Positions 1 to 7,264 of a stretch of DNA of 64,000 nt are shown here, piece after piece. Where the stretch lies: assembly GCF_018128945.1 (NCBI RefSeq), contig NZ_CP068393.1:558001-622000 (forward strand), given 5' to 3'. Origin of the DNA: Aristaeella hokkaidonensis. GTDB taxonomy: Bacteria > Bacillota > Clostridia > Christensenellales > Aristaeellaceae. The position numbers were made by a program, and so were the translations under genes. Numbering within the stretch: the first letter of the stretch is position 1; each line of letters starts with the position of its first letter. Under the pieces are notes generated by a model. The model did not search any database. It was not told the DNA's origin and saw only the letters and a program-made list of their open reading frames with translations.

Positions 1-1
1 C

Positions 2-502
2 CTGTTTTTTGTACTCCACGACAAGGGACGAGCTCCGTCTGCCGGCGAGGGAAGCTGCGGCAAAAATCTGTCCTGGAAGCTTGAACAGGGAACGCTGACC
101 ATTTCCGGAACCGGATCAATGGACAATTACAGCGAGATCCATCGCACCAAATACGGCGGCCAGCCGGACAGCGCTTCCATCGGTACAAACAGCCCCTGGG
201 ACCTGGAAGATATAAAACATGTTGTGGTTCAGGACGGGGTCACCTCCATCGGATACTGCGCTTTTTCCGGCCATCCGGAGCTGCTCAGCGTCCGGCTGCC
301 GGATACGGTGACCCAGATCGGCACCCTGGCTTTTCACAACTGTGCCGCGCTGAAAGACCTGAACCTGCCAGATTCGGTGGAGCGGATCGGGAAAGATGCG
401 TTCCAGAACTGCCTTGACCTGAAAAGCGTTACGGTGGGCAGGGGAAGCTATGCGGAACAGTATTGCAAGGAAAACGGCATGGAATGCAGGTATGAGGAAT
501 GA
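2..502 (+). CDS. BspA-type leucine-rich repeat protein, C-terminal part
   Basis: The frame is open from the left edge, so the start lies outside the window; 166 residues are readable. They begin with the entry motif common before BspA-type repeats (GTLTISGTGSM, then SPW) and continue into three LRR_5 units with the pattern IGxxAFxxCxxLxxLxLPDSV. The last unit ends in a tyrosine- and cysteine-containing tail (YAEQYCKENGMEC), usual for the final repeat. Such proteins are normally secreted or surface-bound adhesion or binding proteins; the signal peptide would lie upstream. A longer relative is at 45512-47905. Family assignment is firm; ligand and anchoring are unknown. Confidence 0.85.
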   Translation: MFFVLHDKGRAPSAGEGSCGKNLSWKLEQGTLTISGTGSMDNYSEIHRTKYGGQPDSASIGTNSPWDLEDIKHVVVQDGVTSIGYCAFSGHPELLSVRLPDTVTQIGTLAFHNCAALKDLNLPDSVERIGKDAFQNCLDLKSVTVGRGSYAEQYCKENGMECRYEE

Positions 503-667
503 AACCGCAGCGGAAGATGTGCGGGGTAAAAGAACAACATATTATGATGCTCACGGCTCCATTACGAAAACGTAAGCTCTATTTCAGGAAGCACACAGGT
601 GACCGGATCGTTGATTAAGCATCCGGAAAAACCGGATAAGAACTGATTGTGTTGAGGAGTTAATGGA

Positions 668-1303
668 ATGAAGAAGCTTTGTCTTTTGCTGATGACCGCT
701 GTACTGTGCTGCACAGCCTGCATGGCCGGGGCTGAAAAAGAAAAAACCATGCCCGAGGCCTATGAGCAGGTCCTGGACATGGTAAAGAAGGGCATGGCCG
801 GGGATCCGGATACGCTGGAAAATGAGGATTTCAATTCGGTCATTTATCTGGAGAACCACTACAGCAATCAGAAAGTCGGCTGGGCGCTTGAGGACCTGGA
901 TGAAGACGGGGAAGACGAGCTGCTGATCGGCCGTACCGCTTATGATCCGGAAACAGACGTCCTCTGGATTTTTGACATCTGGACCATGGCGGAAGGCAAA
1001 GCCCAGCTGTTTGAGCGGGGCTGGGAACGCAACCGCATGTACCTGACGGCGGAGGGCGGCAAAAAATGCTACGGCCTGTATTTCGAAGGCGCCAACAGTG
1101 CGTTTGAGAGCATTTTTGAGCACTGCCTGATCCGCGGCCTGGAGAAGAGCGAGCAGGAAACCATTATCTGCTTCACCGATATCGATACGGATACCGTCAC
1201 CTGGACGCTGAATGACGCGGAGATCGAAGAGGCGGAGGCCCTGAAGAAGATTGACGAATGGAGGAGCATCATCTGCCCCGTGGAGATGACGGTGCTGGAA
1301 TAA
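668..1303 (+). CDS. Secreted hypothetical protein with acidic DxDxDG motif
   Basis: 211 residues. The N-terminus is a typical export signal (MKK, then a hydrophobic stretch). It ends either in a weak lipobox (CTAC, Cys near residue 18) or a signal peptidase I site after MAGA, so lipoprotein status is uncertain. Residues about 75-90 read DLDEDGEDELLIG, like the calcium-binding loop of FG-GAP/EF-hand-like repeats found in many exported clostridial proteins. No catalytic motif is recognised. The ATG at 668 follows GAGGAG at 654-659. Its stop abuts the stop of the convergent kinase-like gene with no gap. The function is unknown. Confidence 0.75.
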   Translation: MKKLCLLLMTAVLCCTACMAGAEKEKTMPEAYEQVLDMVKKGMAGDPDTLENEDFNSVIYLENHYSNQKVGWALEDLDEDGEDELLIGRTAYDPETDVLWIFDIWTMAEGKAQLFERGWERNRMYLTAEGGKKCYGLYFEGANSAFESIFEHCLIRGLEKSEQETIICFTDIDTDTVTWTLNDAEIEEAEALKKIDEWRSIICPVEMTVLE

Positions 1304-2386
1304 TCAGATGACAGCCAGCTGCTCTTCGGGCAGTTCGGCAATCAATGAAAGCAGGCTGAGTATTTCACTTTTCTGATCGGTGCCGAGGGCATACCTGAAA
1401 TAGCATAATACCGGCCATTGGGCAATCATAACAATCCAGGCATACCATACGAGGGCCCGCCTTTCCAGATCATCAGCCTGATAGATCCGGAGCATGGCGC
1501 TCATTTGCTCCCGATAGGAAAGAAGCGCTTTATTCAGCCGGAGACTTGCAGTCTCCGGTTCTTTGTTTTCCTCATCGTAATCGAAGCCTGCCAGATTGAC
1601 CAGCTGATTAACAATGACTTCTGTTCCGGCCAGGTTGAAGTCGATAAATCCGGCAAAATGCTGATCCGCGTCGATCAGGATGTTGGAGAAGTTTTCATCA
1701 CCCTGGAAGACGCACTTCGGCAGCTCTCTGTATACGGATTTCAGTTTGCTCCGGATATCCTCATGCCGTGCCTGCAGCTTCTCCGTGAGAGCATCTTCCT
1801 TCAGATCCTTCAGGAGACTGATCAGCGTGTTGAAGTTCTCCTGCTTTTCATCAATGCCGCCGGGAAGGTCAAAAGGGGACAGGTTAAAAAGACTGTACAT
1901 ACCCATAACGGGCGACAGATCTGCATTTTTGTTTCTTTGTGCAAAGCAGGCAACGGAAGCCTGTATCTCATGCACAAGCTCCTGTTTATTCTTTATATTC
2001 TCGCTGCCGGCAAGCGGCATGTCGATATATTCGGTCAGGTAGCATTTCATTCCGTTCCAGGAATGCAGGTATTTGCCAAATGGATCAGTCAGGAAACGGG
2101 GACAGCAGATACCGGATTCCAGATATCTCTGCACCAGCCGGGACAGGTCATCCAGCCTTGATTCTGTCATATCCGGTGCGACACAGAAACGGAGCACCCA
2201 CTTGTTTCCGATGATATAGTTCAACCGGATATCAGAAGGGCTCCGCGTAGTATCGATCAGTCGTATTGCTCCTGTACAGGAAACGCCGTAATCCCTGAGG
2301 ATCGGGATAATATCCGCACGCCGGGGGACCGGAACCCCTTCGGGGAACCGGTCGCCTGTCTGAAAAGAATCTTGTGGACAGTTCAT
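1304..2386 (-). CDS. Aminoglycoside phosphotransferase-fold kinase-like protein
   Basis: 360 residues of the APH/choline kinase fold. The catalytic loop is at about 228-235 (QGDENFSN), with Asp230 as the expected base and Asn234 as a metal ligand. The metal-binding IDF is at about 248-250. The first residue of the usual HGD motif is Gln rather than His, which also occurs in some uncharacterised members, so activity is likely but the substrate is unknown. The ATG sits one base after the stop of the diguanylate cyclase gene and has no obvious ribosome binding site of its own, so translation is probably coupled. Resistance should not be inferred from the fold alone. Confidence 0.8.
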   Translation of the reverse strand: MNCPQDSFQTGDRFPEGVPVPRRADIIPILRDYGVSCTGAIRLIDTTRSPSDIRLNYIIGNKWVLRFCVAPDMTESRLDDLSRLVQRYLESGICCPRFLTDPFGKYLHSWNGMKCYLTEYIDMPLAGSENIKNKQELVHEIQASVACFAQRNKNADLSPVMGMYSLFNLSPFDLPGGIDEKQENFNTLISLLKDLKEDALTEKLQARHEDIRSKLKSVYRELPKCVFQGDENFSNILIDADQHFAGFIDFNLAGTEVIVNQLVNLAGFDYDEENKEPETASLRLNKALLSYREQMSAMLRIYQADDLERRALVWYAWIVMIAQWPVLCYFRYALGTDQKSEILSLLSLIAELPEEQLAVI

Positions 2387-2387
2387 A

Positions 2388-3593
2388 TTACATTGCCTTC
2401 AGGGCGCCTTTGCGGTCGTACATCCGCTGGTCGGCCCGCTCAAACACGCGGCGGTAGCTGTTGTCCTGGCCAGGACGGAAGATGGCAAGCCCGCTGGCCA
2501 CCACAGCCTTTCCGGAGTGCATGTTCATCTCCACGTGGGTTTCAAAAGCGGAGATCAGGATCTTGCGGTTCCGGTAATCCTCACCTTCCAGCAGGGCCAC
2601 AAACTCATCTCCGCCGATGCGGTATACGGGGCTGTGCTGAAACTGCCTGCAGATCATCCTGCACGCTTCCTGGATGTACCGGTCACCAGCTTCATGACCC
2701 TGGGTGTCGTTCACCTGCTTCAGCCCGTTCATGTCAAACACGACCACACCGAATTCCCGGATGCTGCCTTCAGCAATCCGCTCGTCCAGGTGTTTCTCTG
2801 TTTCAACATAGGCGTGGGTGTTTTTCACACCGGTCAGAGAATCTGTATAGGCCAGGTGCCTGGCGGAGCCGAGCTCCAGCTTCTGGCGCTGCTCCCGGGC
2901 CAGCATTTCCTCCAGTTCCCGCCGGCGGTCTTCTTTCATGTCGCCTACAACGAAGGTGTGCAGGATGCAGACGCTCAGCAGACAGCCCATGGAATACATG
3001 GGAAGCAGGGGATAGAGGATCTGGAGTGATACCATCACGGTCATCGTGAGTCCGAAGGATCCGATGGCCTTGTAATGGCGTTTGATCACTTTTTCAGCCT
3101 TGTGGGCAACAACGAATACATACACTGAGGTGGACAGGAACATCAGCACCTGAAGCCCCAGCAGGATGCTGCGCATCATGCCTCCGTGATAGTTGCCCGC
3201 GGGATCAAACCAGAACATCAGTGGTGCGAATATGTTCAGGAACAGCACCAGGGCAACCAGTACCAGGAACATCCATCCCGCAATGGAAAGCAGCTGCATC
3301 AGCTTGCCGTTCAGCTTCAGGTAGAGGAACACATACCGGGTCCACATGAATACGGTGGCGGCCATAGCCAGGAAATAAAATACCGTATCCGCGGTTGTAA
3401 GCGTGATAAGACGGGCATCATAGAAGATGCCCCAGAGAATATCAGCTATGTAAAACAGAATCACTGCCAGGATCATGCCGCGGTAGGAATCCGCGGCGGG
3501 GGTGCCCTTCTGGTAGTGAGCATTTCGGATTACGTCGTAGTTAACAATTACGTGAACAAGCAAGGCCAGCAGGCCGGTCGTCGAGTAGGACAT
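2388..3593 (-). CDS. Membrane-bound diguanylate cyclase (GGDEF)
   Basis: 401 residues. About seven hydrophobic segments fill residues 1-218, followed by a short charged linker (about 219-245) and a GGDEF domain. The domain has the DSLTG entry motif at 251-255 and an intact GGDEF signature at 327-331, so synthesis of cyclic di-GMP from GTP is predicted. The RxxD inhibitory site normally found just upstream of GGDEF is absent (the stretch reads CRQFQHSPVYR), suggesting no classical product inhibition. AGGAAG precedes the ATG. It is first in a two-gene operon with the kinase-like gene. The signal sensed by the membrane part is unknown; I saw no cyclic di-GMP riboswitch in the leader. Confidence 0.92.
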   Translation of the reverse strand: MSYSTTGLLALLVHVIVNYDVIRNAHYQKGTPAADSYRGMILAVILFYIADILWGIFYDARLITLTTADTVFYFLAMAATVFMWTRYVFLYLKLNGKLMQLLSIAGWMFLVLVALVLFLNIFAPLMFWFDPAGNYHGGMMRSILLGLQVLMFLSTSVYVFVVAHKAEKVIKRHYKAIGSFGLTMTVMVSLQILYPLLPMYSMGCLLSVCILHTFVVGDMKEDRRRELEEMLAREQRQKLELGSARHLAYTDSLTGVKNTHAYVETEKHLDERIAEGSIREFGVVVFDMNGLKQVNDTQGHEAGDRYIQEACRMICRQFQHSPVYRIGGDEFVALLEGEDYRNRKILISAFETHVEMNMHSGKAVVASGLAIFRPGQDNSYRRVFERADQRMYDRKGALKAM

Positions 3594-3747
3594 TAAAGCA
3601 ACTTCCTGACTATTTATTCAAAAGTTTCAGTCAATCGCCGGGACGAAAATGACCTGGAGAAAACGATTGCACCAAAACTGTCAGAATCGGTCTATCACAT
3701 GTGCCGGATATTACATCCGTAACTGGGATGCTTTCTGACATGTCACT

Positions 3748-3753
3748 ATTATA
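3748..3753 (-). promoter_or_regulatory. Extended -10 promoter of the diguanylate cyclase operon
   Basis: On the minus strand TATAAT is preceded by TGG, an extended -10. The -35 is weak (TTTTGG at a 17-base spacer). The predicted leader is about 145 bases. The rest of the 3594-3888 gap holds only this leader and the terminator at 3827-3858. Confidence 0.6.
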
Positions 3754-3826
3754 CCATATCAGGCGTAAATCCAAAAGCCTTATGTACATACATTTCAACG
3801 GTTTCAGCGTTTTTTTACAGAATTGT

Positions 3827-3858
3827 AAAAACCTGCGGAGTACAACTGAACACCGCAG
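3827..3858 (-). terminator. Intrinsic terminator of the MalY/PatB gene
   Basis: On the minus strand CTGCGG and CCGCAG form a 6-base-pair stem with a 14-base loop, followed by five T residues. It is a modest terminator placed just after the aminotransferase stop. Confidence 0.5.
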
Positions 3859-3888
3859 ATTTGGTTTGCTTTTGATCTGGCCTGAATA

Positions 3889-5094
3889 TCATGTCCGGAA
3901 TACGTACTGCTTCAGGCGGTTAAAGGCTTCCTGTACTTTTTGCAGGGGGAGGGCCAGGTTCATCCGGATGCTCCAGGGACCGTTGAACAGCCAGCCGGGC
4001 TGCCAGGCGACGCCCACGTCAGTTCCCAGAACCAGCAGTTCATCAATGGTCAGGTTATGGGCTTTGCACCATTCCTCGCAGTCCAGGAAGAGCATATAGG
4101 TACCCTCCGGCTTCATGAGTGTGACACCCGGGAAGTAATTCCGGATAAAGTCACAGGCGAAGTTGATGTTACCGCTCAGGGTCTCACGGAGCTCATCCAC
4201 CCATTCCTCACCCTCAGGACTGTAGGCGCCGAGGAGCGCATGCATGGAAAGGACGTTCATATTGTTATAGTCGCTCATGGTGGACGCCTTGGCCTGGCGA
4301 TCCCGGAGCCAGTCGTTATAGATGATGTGGTAGCTGCCTACCAGGCCGGCCAGGTTGAAGGTCTTGGAGGGGGCGTAGAAGGCGGCGGTGTGGTTCCGGG
4401 CATATTCGGAGACTGACTGAACAGGAGTGTGCTTATGTCCGTTGAGAGTCAGGTCAGACCAGATTTCATCCGAGACCACCCATACGTCATGTTTCTCGAA
4501 GATCTCCATGGCCTTCCTGATTTCCTCAGGCTCCCAGATCCGGCCGCAGGGATTGTGGGGAGCACAGAAAATGGCCGCGTGGATTTTGTTCTCCACGATT
4601 TTCTTTTCCATGTCCTCATAGTCCATACGCCAGATGCCGTCCGCATCCCTGACCAGCGGGTTGTGCACCAGCCGGTAACCGTTATACTGCAAGGCATGGG
4701 TGAAACCGATGTAGTGGGGCGTCTGGATCAGCACCGGGTCTCCGCGGGAACAAAGCACATTCAGGGTGGAGATGACGCCGCCCAGCACGCCGTTCTCGTA
4801 GCCGATATGTTTCTTTTCCAGGCCGGTAACGCCGTTACGTTTTTCCTGCCAGCGGATGATGGACTGGTAATATTTATCTGAAATATTGAAGTATCCGAAG
4901 GCCGGGTGCTGCACCCGGCGGATAATCTCTTCCTGAATCGCGGGGCAGGTGGCAAAGTTCATGTCTGCCACCCACATGGGGATGGCGTCAAAGCCTTCCT
5001 TCGGCGCGCCGGGGGCGCCTTCATGGCCGATGTCGTCCAGGGCAATGGCGTTTGTTCCGCGGCGGTCGGGAAGGGTGGTGAAATCGTATTTCAT
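3889..5094 (-). CDS. patB: MalY/PatB-family PLP-dependent C-S lyase / aminotransferase
   Basis: 401 residues, the usual length of fold-type I enzymes of the MalY/PatB group, which act as cystathionine beta-lyases and are annotated as class I/II aminotransferases. Visible motifs are the family start (YDFTTLPDRRGTN), WVADMNF at 41-47, HNPCGRIW at 180-187, SDEIWSDL at 208-215, and the PLP lysine Lys244 in SKTFNLAG. The likely reaction is elimination of cysteine S-conjugates or cystathionine to pyruvate, ammonia and a thiol. GGGAGG precedes the ATG. A TGC-extended TATAAT (minus strand, 5124-5129) is the probable promoter. It is monocistronic. The symbol reflects the family; a distinct substrate is possible. 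Confidence 0.9.
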   Translation of the reverse strand: MKYDFTTLPDRRGTNAIALDDIGHEGAPGAPKEGFDAIPMWVADMNFATCPAIQEEIIRRVQHPAFGYFNISDKYYQSIIRWQEKRNGVTGLEKKHIGYENGVLGGVISTLNVLCSRGDPVLIQTPHYIGFTHALQYNGYRLVHNPLVRDADGIWRMDYEDMEKKIVENKIHAAIFCAPHNPCGRIWEPEEIRKAMEIFEKHDVWVVSDEIWSDLTLNGHKHTPVQSVSEYARNHTAAFYAPSKTFNLAGLVGSYHIIYNDWLRDRQAKASTMSDYNNMNVLSMHALLGAYSPEGEEWVDELRETLSGNINFACDFIRNYFPGVTLMKPEGTYMLFLDCEEWCKAHNLTIDELLVLGTDVGVAWQPGWLFNGPWSIRMNLALPLQKVQEAFNRLKQYVFRT

Positions 5095-5149
5095 GTAAGT
5101 CCTCCCAAATAAGAGATGACAATATTATAGCATAGAGTAAGGGTGTAAA

Positions 5150-5283
5150 TGAAATAAATCAGCTTCGCTGATTTGTGAAATATTTGACTTCCGTCAAATA
5201 TGAAATATTGAGCCGCAAACGGCTCAATGTGAAATATCCGGGCTTACGCCGGATATGAGAGTAAGTTGTTTCCTGATTCTGTA
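5150..5283. repeat. Tandem-hairpin repeat, copy A
   Basis: Four short inverted repeats are separated by the spacer TGAAATAT: 5157-5173, 5180-5201 (9-base-pair arms ATATTTGAC/GTCAAATAT), 5207-5228 (ATTGAGCCG arms) and 5234-5256 (ATATCCGG arms). A related tail ends in CTGTAA. A second copy with altered stems and loops lies at 6320-6448. The two copies bracket the LytTR-DUF3021 operon. Confidence 0.8.
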
Positions 5284-5286
5284 AAA

Positions 5287-5314
5287 GAAAAACCGCCCGC
5301 GCGAAGCGGACGGT
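5287..5314 (-). terminator. Intrinsic terminator of the LytTR-DUF3021 operon
   Basis: On the minus strand ACCGTCCGC pairs with GCGGGCGGT around a TTCGC loop (one mismatch) and is followed by TTTTTC, just after the DUF3021 stop. Confidence 0.8.
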
Positions 5315-5319
5315 GAAGA

Positions 5320-5784
5320 TCATACGTTCTCTTTCATTTTCCGGTTCAGGTCGTTGACGCCTTTGCGCATACGGTTGTACTCAATAATCCAGATGGCCGC
5401 GTAGATCGCCAGGAAGATGCCGATGTAGGTCAGGAATCCGGTGAAGCTGTGCTTCATCCACTGCATGAAGTAAGCGATCGGCAGGGTGATGAGGGCAACC
5501 ACCAGCAGGTGAACCACGGTCATCTTCGTCAGGCTCCAGTCTGTTTCCCAGATTACGGTTGCACCGGCGAAGACCGCGCCGTACAGCAGGGAACAGATAA
5601 ACTGGATCAGCACGGCGTTGATTTCGGAGCCGCAGTCCTCAATCAGTGCGGGAACAACCGCATAGTAATGTCCGTCTCCCTTGCACAGGGAAATGATAAT
5701 GGTAATCACGGTGCTGATCAGCAGTCCGATGGGCATGCCGATCAGGGCGCGCCGCAGCGCTTTATTCCAGAGCTGTTTATTCAT
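5320..5784 (-). CDS. DUF3021 membrane protein, partner of LytTR regulator
   Basis: 154 residues with four hydrophobic segments (about 15-33, 55-78, 88-107 and 113-132) and a basic, charged tail. Sequence and position match DUF3021 proteins, which are almost always encoded just downstream of a LytTR regulator. In streptococcal relatives (HdrM, BrsM) the membrane protein is thought to hold the regulator inactive. The start overlaps the upstream stop by 4 bases (ATGA type), so the two are translationally coupled. A terminator follows directly. Confidence 0.88.
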   Translation of the reverse strand: MNKQLWNKALRRALIGMPIGLLISTVITIIISLCKGDGHYYAVVPALIEDCGSEINAVLIQFICSLLYGAVFAGATVIWETDWSLTKMTVVHLLVVALITLPIAYFMQWMKHSFTGFLTYIGIFLAIYAAIWIIEYNRMRKGVNDLNRKMKENV

Positions 5785-6221
5785 ATGCCCAATACCTCCT
5801 TGATTTTTGATACATAACGTCTTGAAACGTAGGTTTTGCTTCCGTCAGCCAGTATGACGCAGATTGTGCCGGTAAAGCTCAGGTCAAAGCTCCTGACCTT
5901 TTTCAGGTTGATGATTTCCGAGTTGGAAATCCGCACAAACCGCGAGGACTTCAGCCGCTCTTCCGCTTCGTATAAGCGAAGCCGGAGCAGGTATTCGCCC
6001 GTGGGCAGCACTGCATATACCTTGCCGTTCGCGGCATAAATCCTGAGGATATCCTTCTCATCCAGGACGGTGACAGTGTCCTCACGGAAACCGGCGATCA
6101 TCTTTGGCTCGGATTCAGACAATGCCTGTACCAGGGCATTGACTTCCTCCGTGAGCTCATTTGCCATGACAATCACCTTTGGTTCTGTGACCGATGGATC
6201 GATTCTGACTTCAACCTGCAC
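5781..6221 (-). CDS. LytTR DNA-binding transcriptional regulator
   Basis: 146 residues from a GTG start. The C-terminal half is a LytTR domain (FVRISNSEIINLKKVRSF, then DGSKTYVSRRYVSKIKEVLG). The N-terminal half lacks a receiver domain, as in the HdrR/BrsR type. I prefer GTG at 6221 over the ATG at 6281 because AAAGGAG lies 6 bases before the GTG, and because a TATAAT sits inside the longer version. It starts with the family-typical VQVEVRIDPS. It probably regulates itself and its coupled membrane partner. Confidence 0.85.
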   Translation of the reverse strand: MQVEVRIDPSVTEPKVIVMANELTEEVNALVQALSESEPKMIAGFREDTVTVLDEKDILRIYAANGKVYAVLPTGEYLLRLRLYEAEERLKSSRFVRISNSEIINLKKVRSFDLSFTGTICVILADGSKTYVSRRYVSKIKEVLGI

Positions 6222-6251
6222 TTTTCTGGCTCCTTTCTCCCGGGTGATTGC

Positions 6252-6298
6252 ATTATATGGGAAAGGGGAAAGGTTTTCCACTGTTTTGCGACAAGTGG
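6252..6298 (-). promoter_or_regulatory. LytTR operon promoter with upstream inverted repeat
   Basis: On the minus strand TATAAT is at 6257-6252, with a weak TGGAAA -35 at an 18-base spacer. Just upstream, CCACT and AGTGG arms at 6278-6298 are separated by 11 bases, about one helical turn centre to centre. This is a plausible LytTR autoregulatory site; the binding claim is inference. Confidence 0.55.
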
Positions 6299-6319
6299 TC
6301 GAAAAAGAAACATAAACGG

Positions 6320-6448
6320 ATGAAATATCGCTTCGCGATGTGAAATATTTGACTTCGTCAAATGTGAAATATTGAGCCTGCGGCTCAATGTGAAATATCC
6401 GTGCTTACGCCCGGATGTGAAAGTATGTTTTGCCTTGCCTCTGTAAGG
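6320..6448. repeat. Tandem-hairpin repeat, copy B
   Basis: Same architecture as copy A at 5150-5283, with spacer GTGAAATAT and four inverted repeats at 6327-6339, 6347-6363, 6371-6389 and 6397-6416. Stem cores are shared with copy A (ATTTGAC, ATTGAGCC, ATCCG) but loops are shorter and the first stem differs. The tail also ends in CTGTAA. Confidence 0.8.
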
Positions 6449-6512
6449 GGATGGGTGATATGATACTGAAAGACAGAAAGACAATCAAAAGAATATACAG
6501 GAGGATTCGACG

Positions 6513-7175
6513 ATGATGTATGCGCTGATCCCGGTATGCCTGTGCCTGATGGTATTGTTCCTGATGAAGGAAAGTAAGAAGGAATATGTTCCGGCGGTAA
6601 TCCTGAAGGGCCTGGCATCCGCCTGTTTTGTGATTCTGGGTTTCCTGCTTTCCAACGGGTCGAAAACCGCACAGCTGATCACAACCGGCCTGCTGCTGGG
6701 CGCCATTGCGGACGTGCTGCTGAATCTCCGTCTGGTCTTTCCTGAAAAAGGACAGCCCATCTTCCTGATCGGCATCCTGGTATTCCTCAGCGGGCACATC
6801 CTGTACCTGGTTGCGGTGCTGCAGGGCGCAGCGCACTGGTGGATCTGCGTGATCGCCGCGGTAATCCTCACGGCCTTGCTGATGACGTGGATCTTCAGAC
6901 AGATCACGGCAAAGAAGGCGTTCAAGATCTTCGGCGTGGTCTATATCGGCGCGATTGTACTGCTGAACTGCGTGGCCATCGGGAACCTGATTGTTTCGCC
7001 GTCCGCCTTCAATGCTGTGTTCGCAGCCGGAGCCATCCTGTTCCTGCTCAGCGATATTGTCCTCATCCTGAATACCTTCGGCAAGGAAACGAAGCAGAGC
7101 CTGCGGGTAACGAACATCAGCCTGTATTATGCCGGGCAGATCCTGATCGCCCTGAGCCTGATGTTTTTGAAGTGA
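6513..7175 (+). CDS. YhhN-family membrane protein (lysoplasmalogenase-like)
   Basis: 220 residues, nearly all hydrophobic, with about eight transmembrane helices. Conserved polar residues fit the YhhN/TMEM86 family: GLLLGAIADVLL at about 59-70, FLSGHILYL at about 91-99, LLSDIVLIL at about 178-186, and YYAGQILIALS at the end. TMEM86 members cleave the vinyl ether of lysoplasmalogens; bacterial members are mostly untested. Plasmalogens occur in many anaerobic clostridia, which makes that role reasonable here. AGGAGG precedes the first of two ATGs. A terminator follows at 7183. Confidence 0.85.
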   Translation: MMYALIPVCLCLMVLFLMKESKKEYVPAVILKGLASACFVILGFLLSNGSKTAQLITTGLLLGAIADVLLNLRLVFPEKGQPIFLIGILVFLSGHILYLVAVLQGAAHWWICVIAAVILTALLMTWIFRQITAKKAFKIFGVVYIGAIVLLNCVAIGNLIVSPSAFNAVFAAGAILFLLSDIVLILNTFGKETKQSLRVTNISLYYAGQILIALSLMFLK

Positions 7176-7182
7176 GAAACGG

Positions 7183-7211
7183 CAGCAGGAATGTATTTCC
7201 TGCTGTTTTTT
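7183..7211 (+). terminator. Intrinsic terminator of the YhhN-family gene
   Basis: CAGCAGGAA and TTCCTGCTG form a 9-base-pair stem with a 5-base loop, followed by TTTTTT. Confidence 0.85.
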
Positions 7212-7264
7212 ATTGGGAAGAAATGGATGCTGTATCCCGTTTCAATAAACGGAGGTGGCTGACG

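Noticed and set aside
1304-2386. Calling the APH-fold protein an aminoglycoside resistance enzyme
   Set aside because: The fold is shared by many kinases of other substrates, the HGD motif is altered, and the context is cyclic di-GMP signalling.
3594-3740. A cyclic di-GMP riboswitch in the leader of the diguanylate cyclase gene
   Set aside because: The conserved core sequences of the GEMM motifs are not present in the 145-base leader.
5150-6448. A CRISPR array in the tandem-hairpin repeats
   Set aside because: The conserved unit is only about 8 bases, the intervals are palindromes rather than unique spacers, and there are no cas genes.
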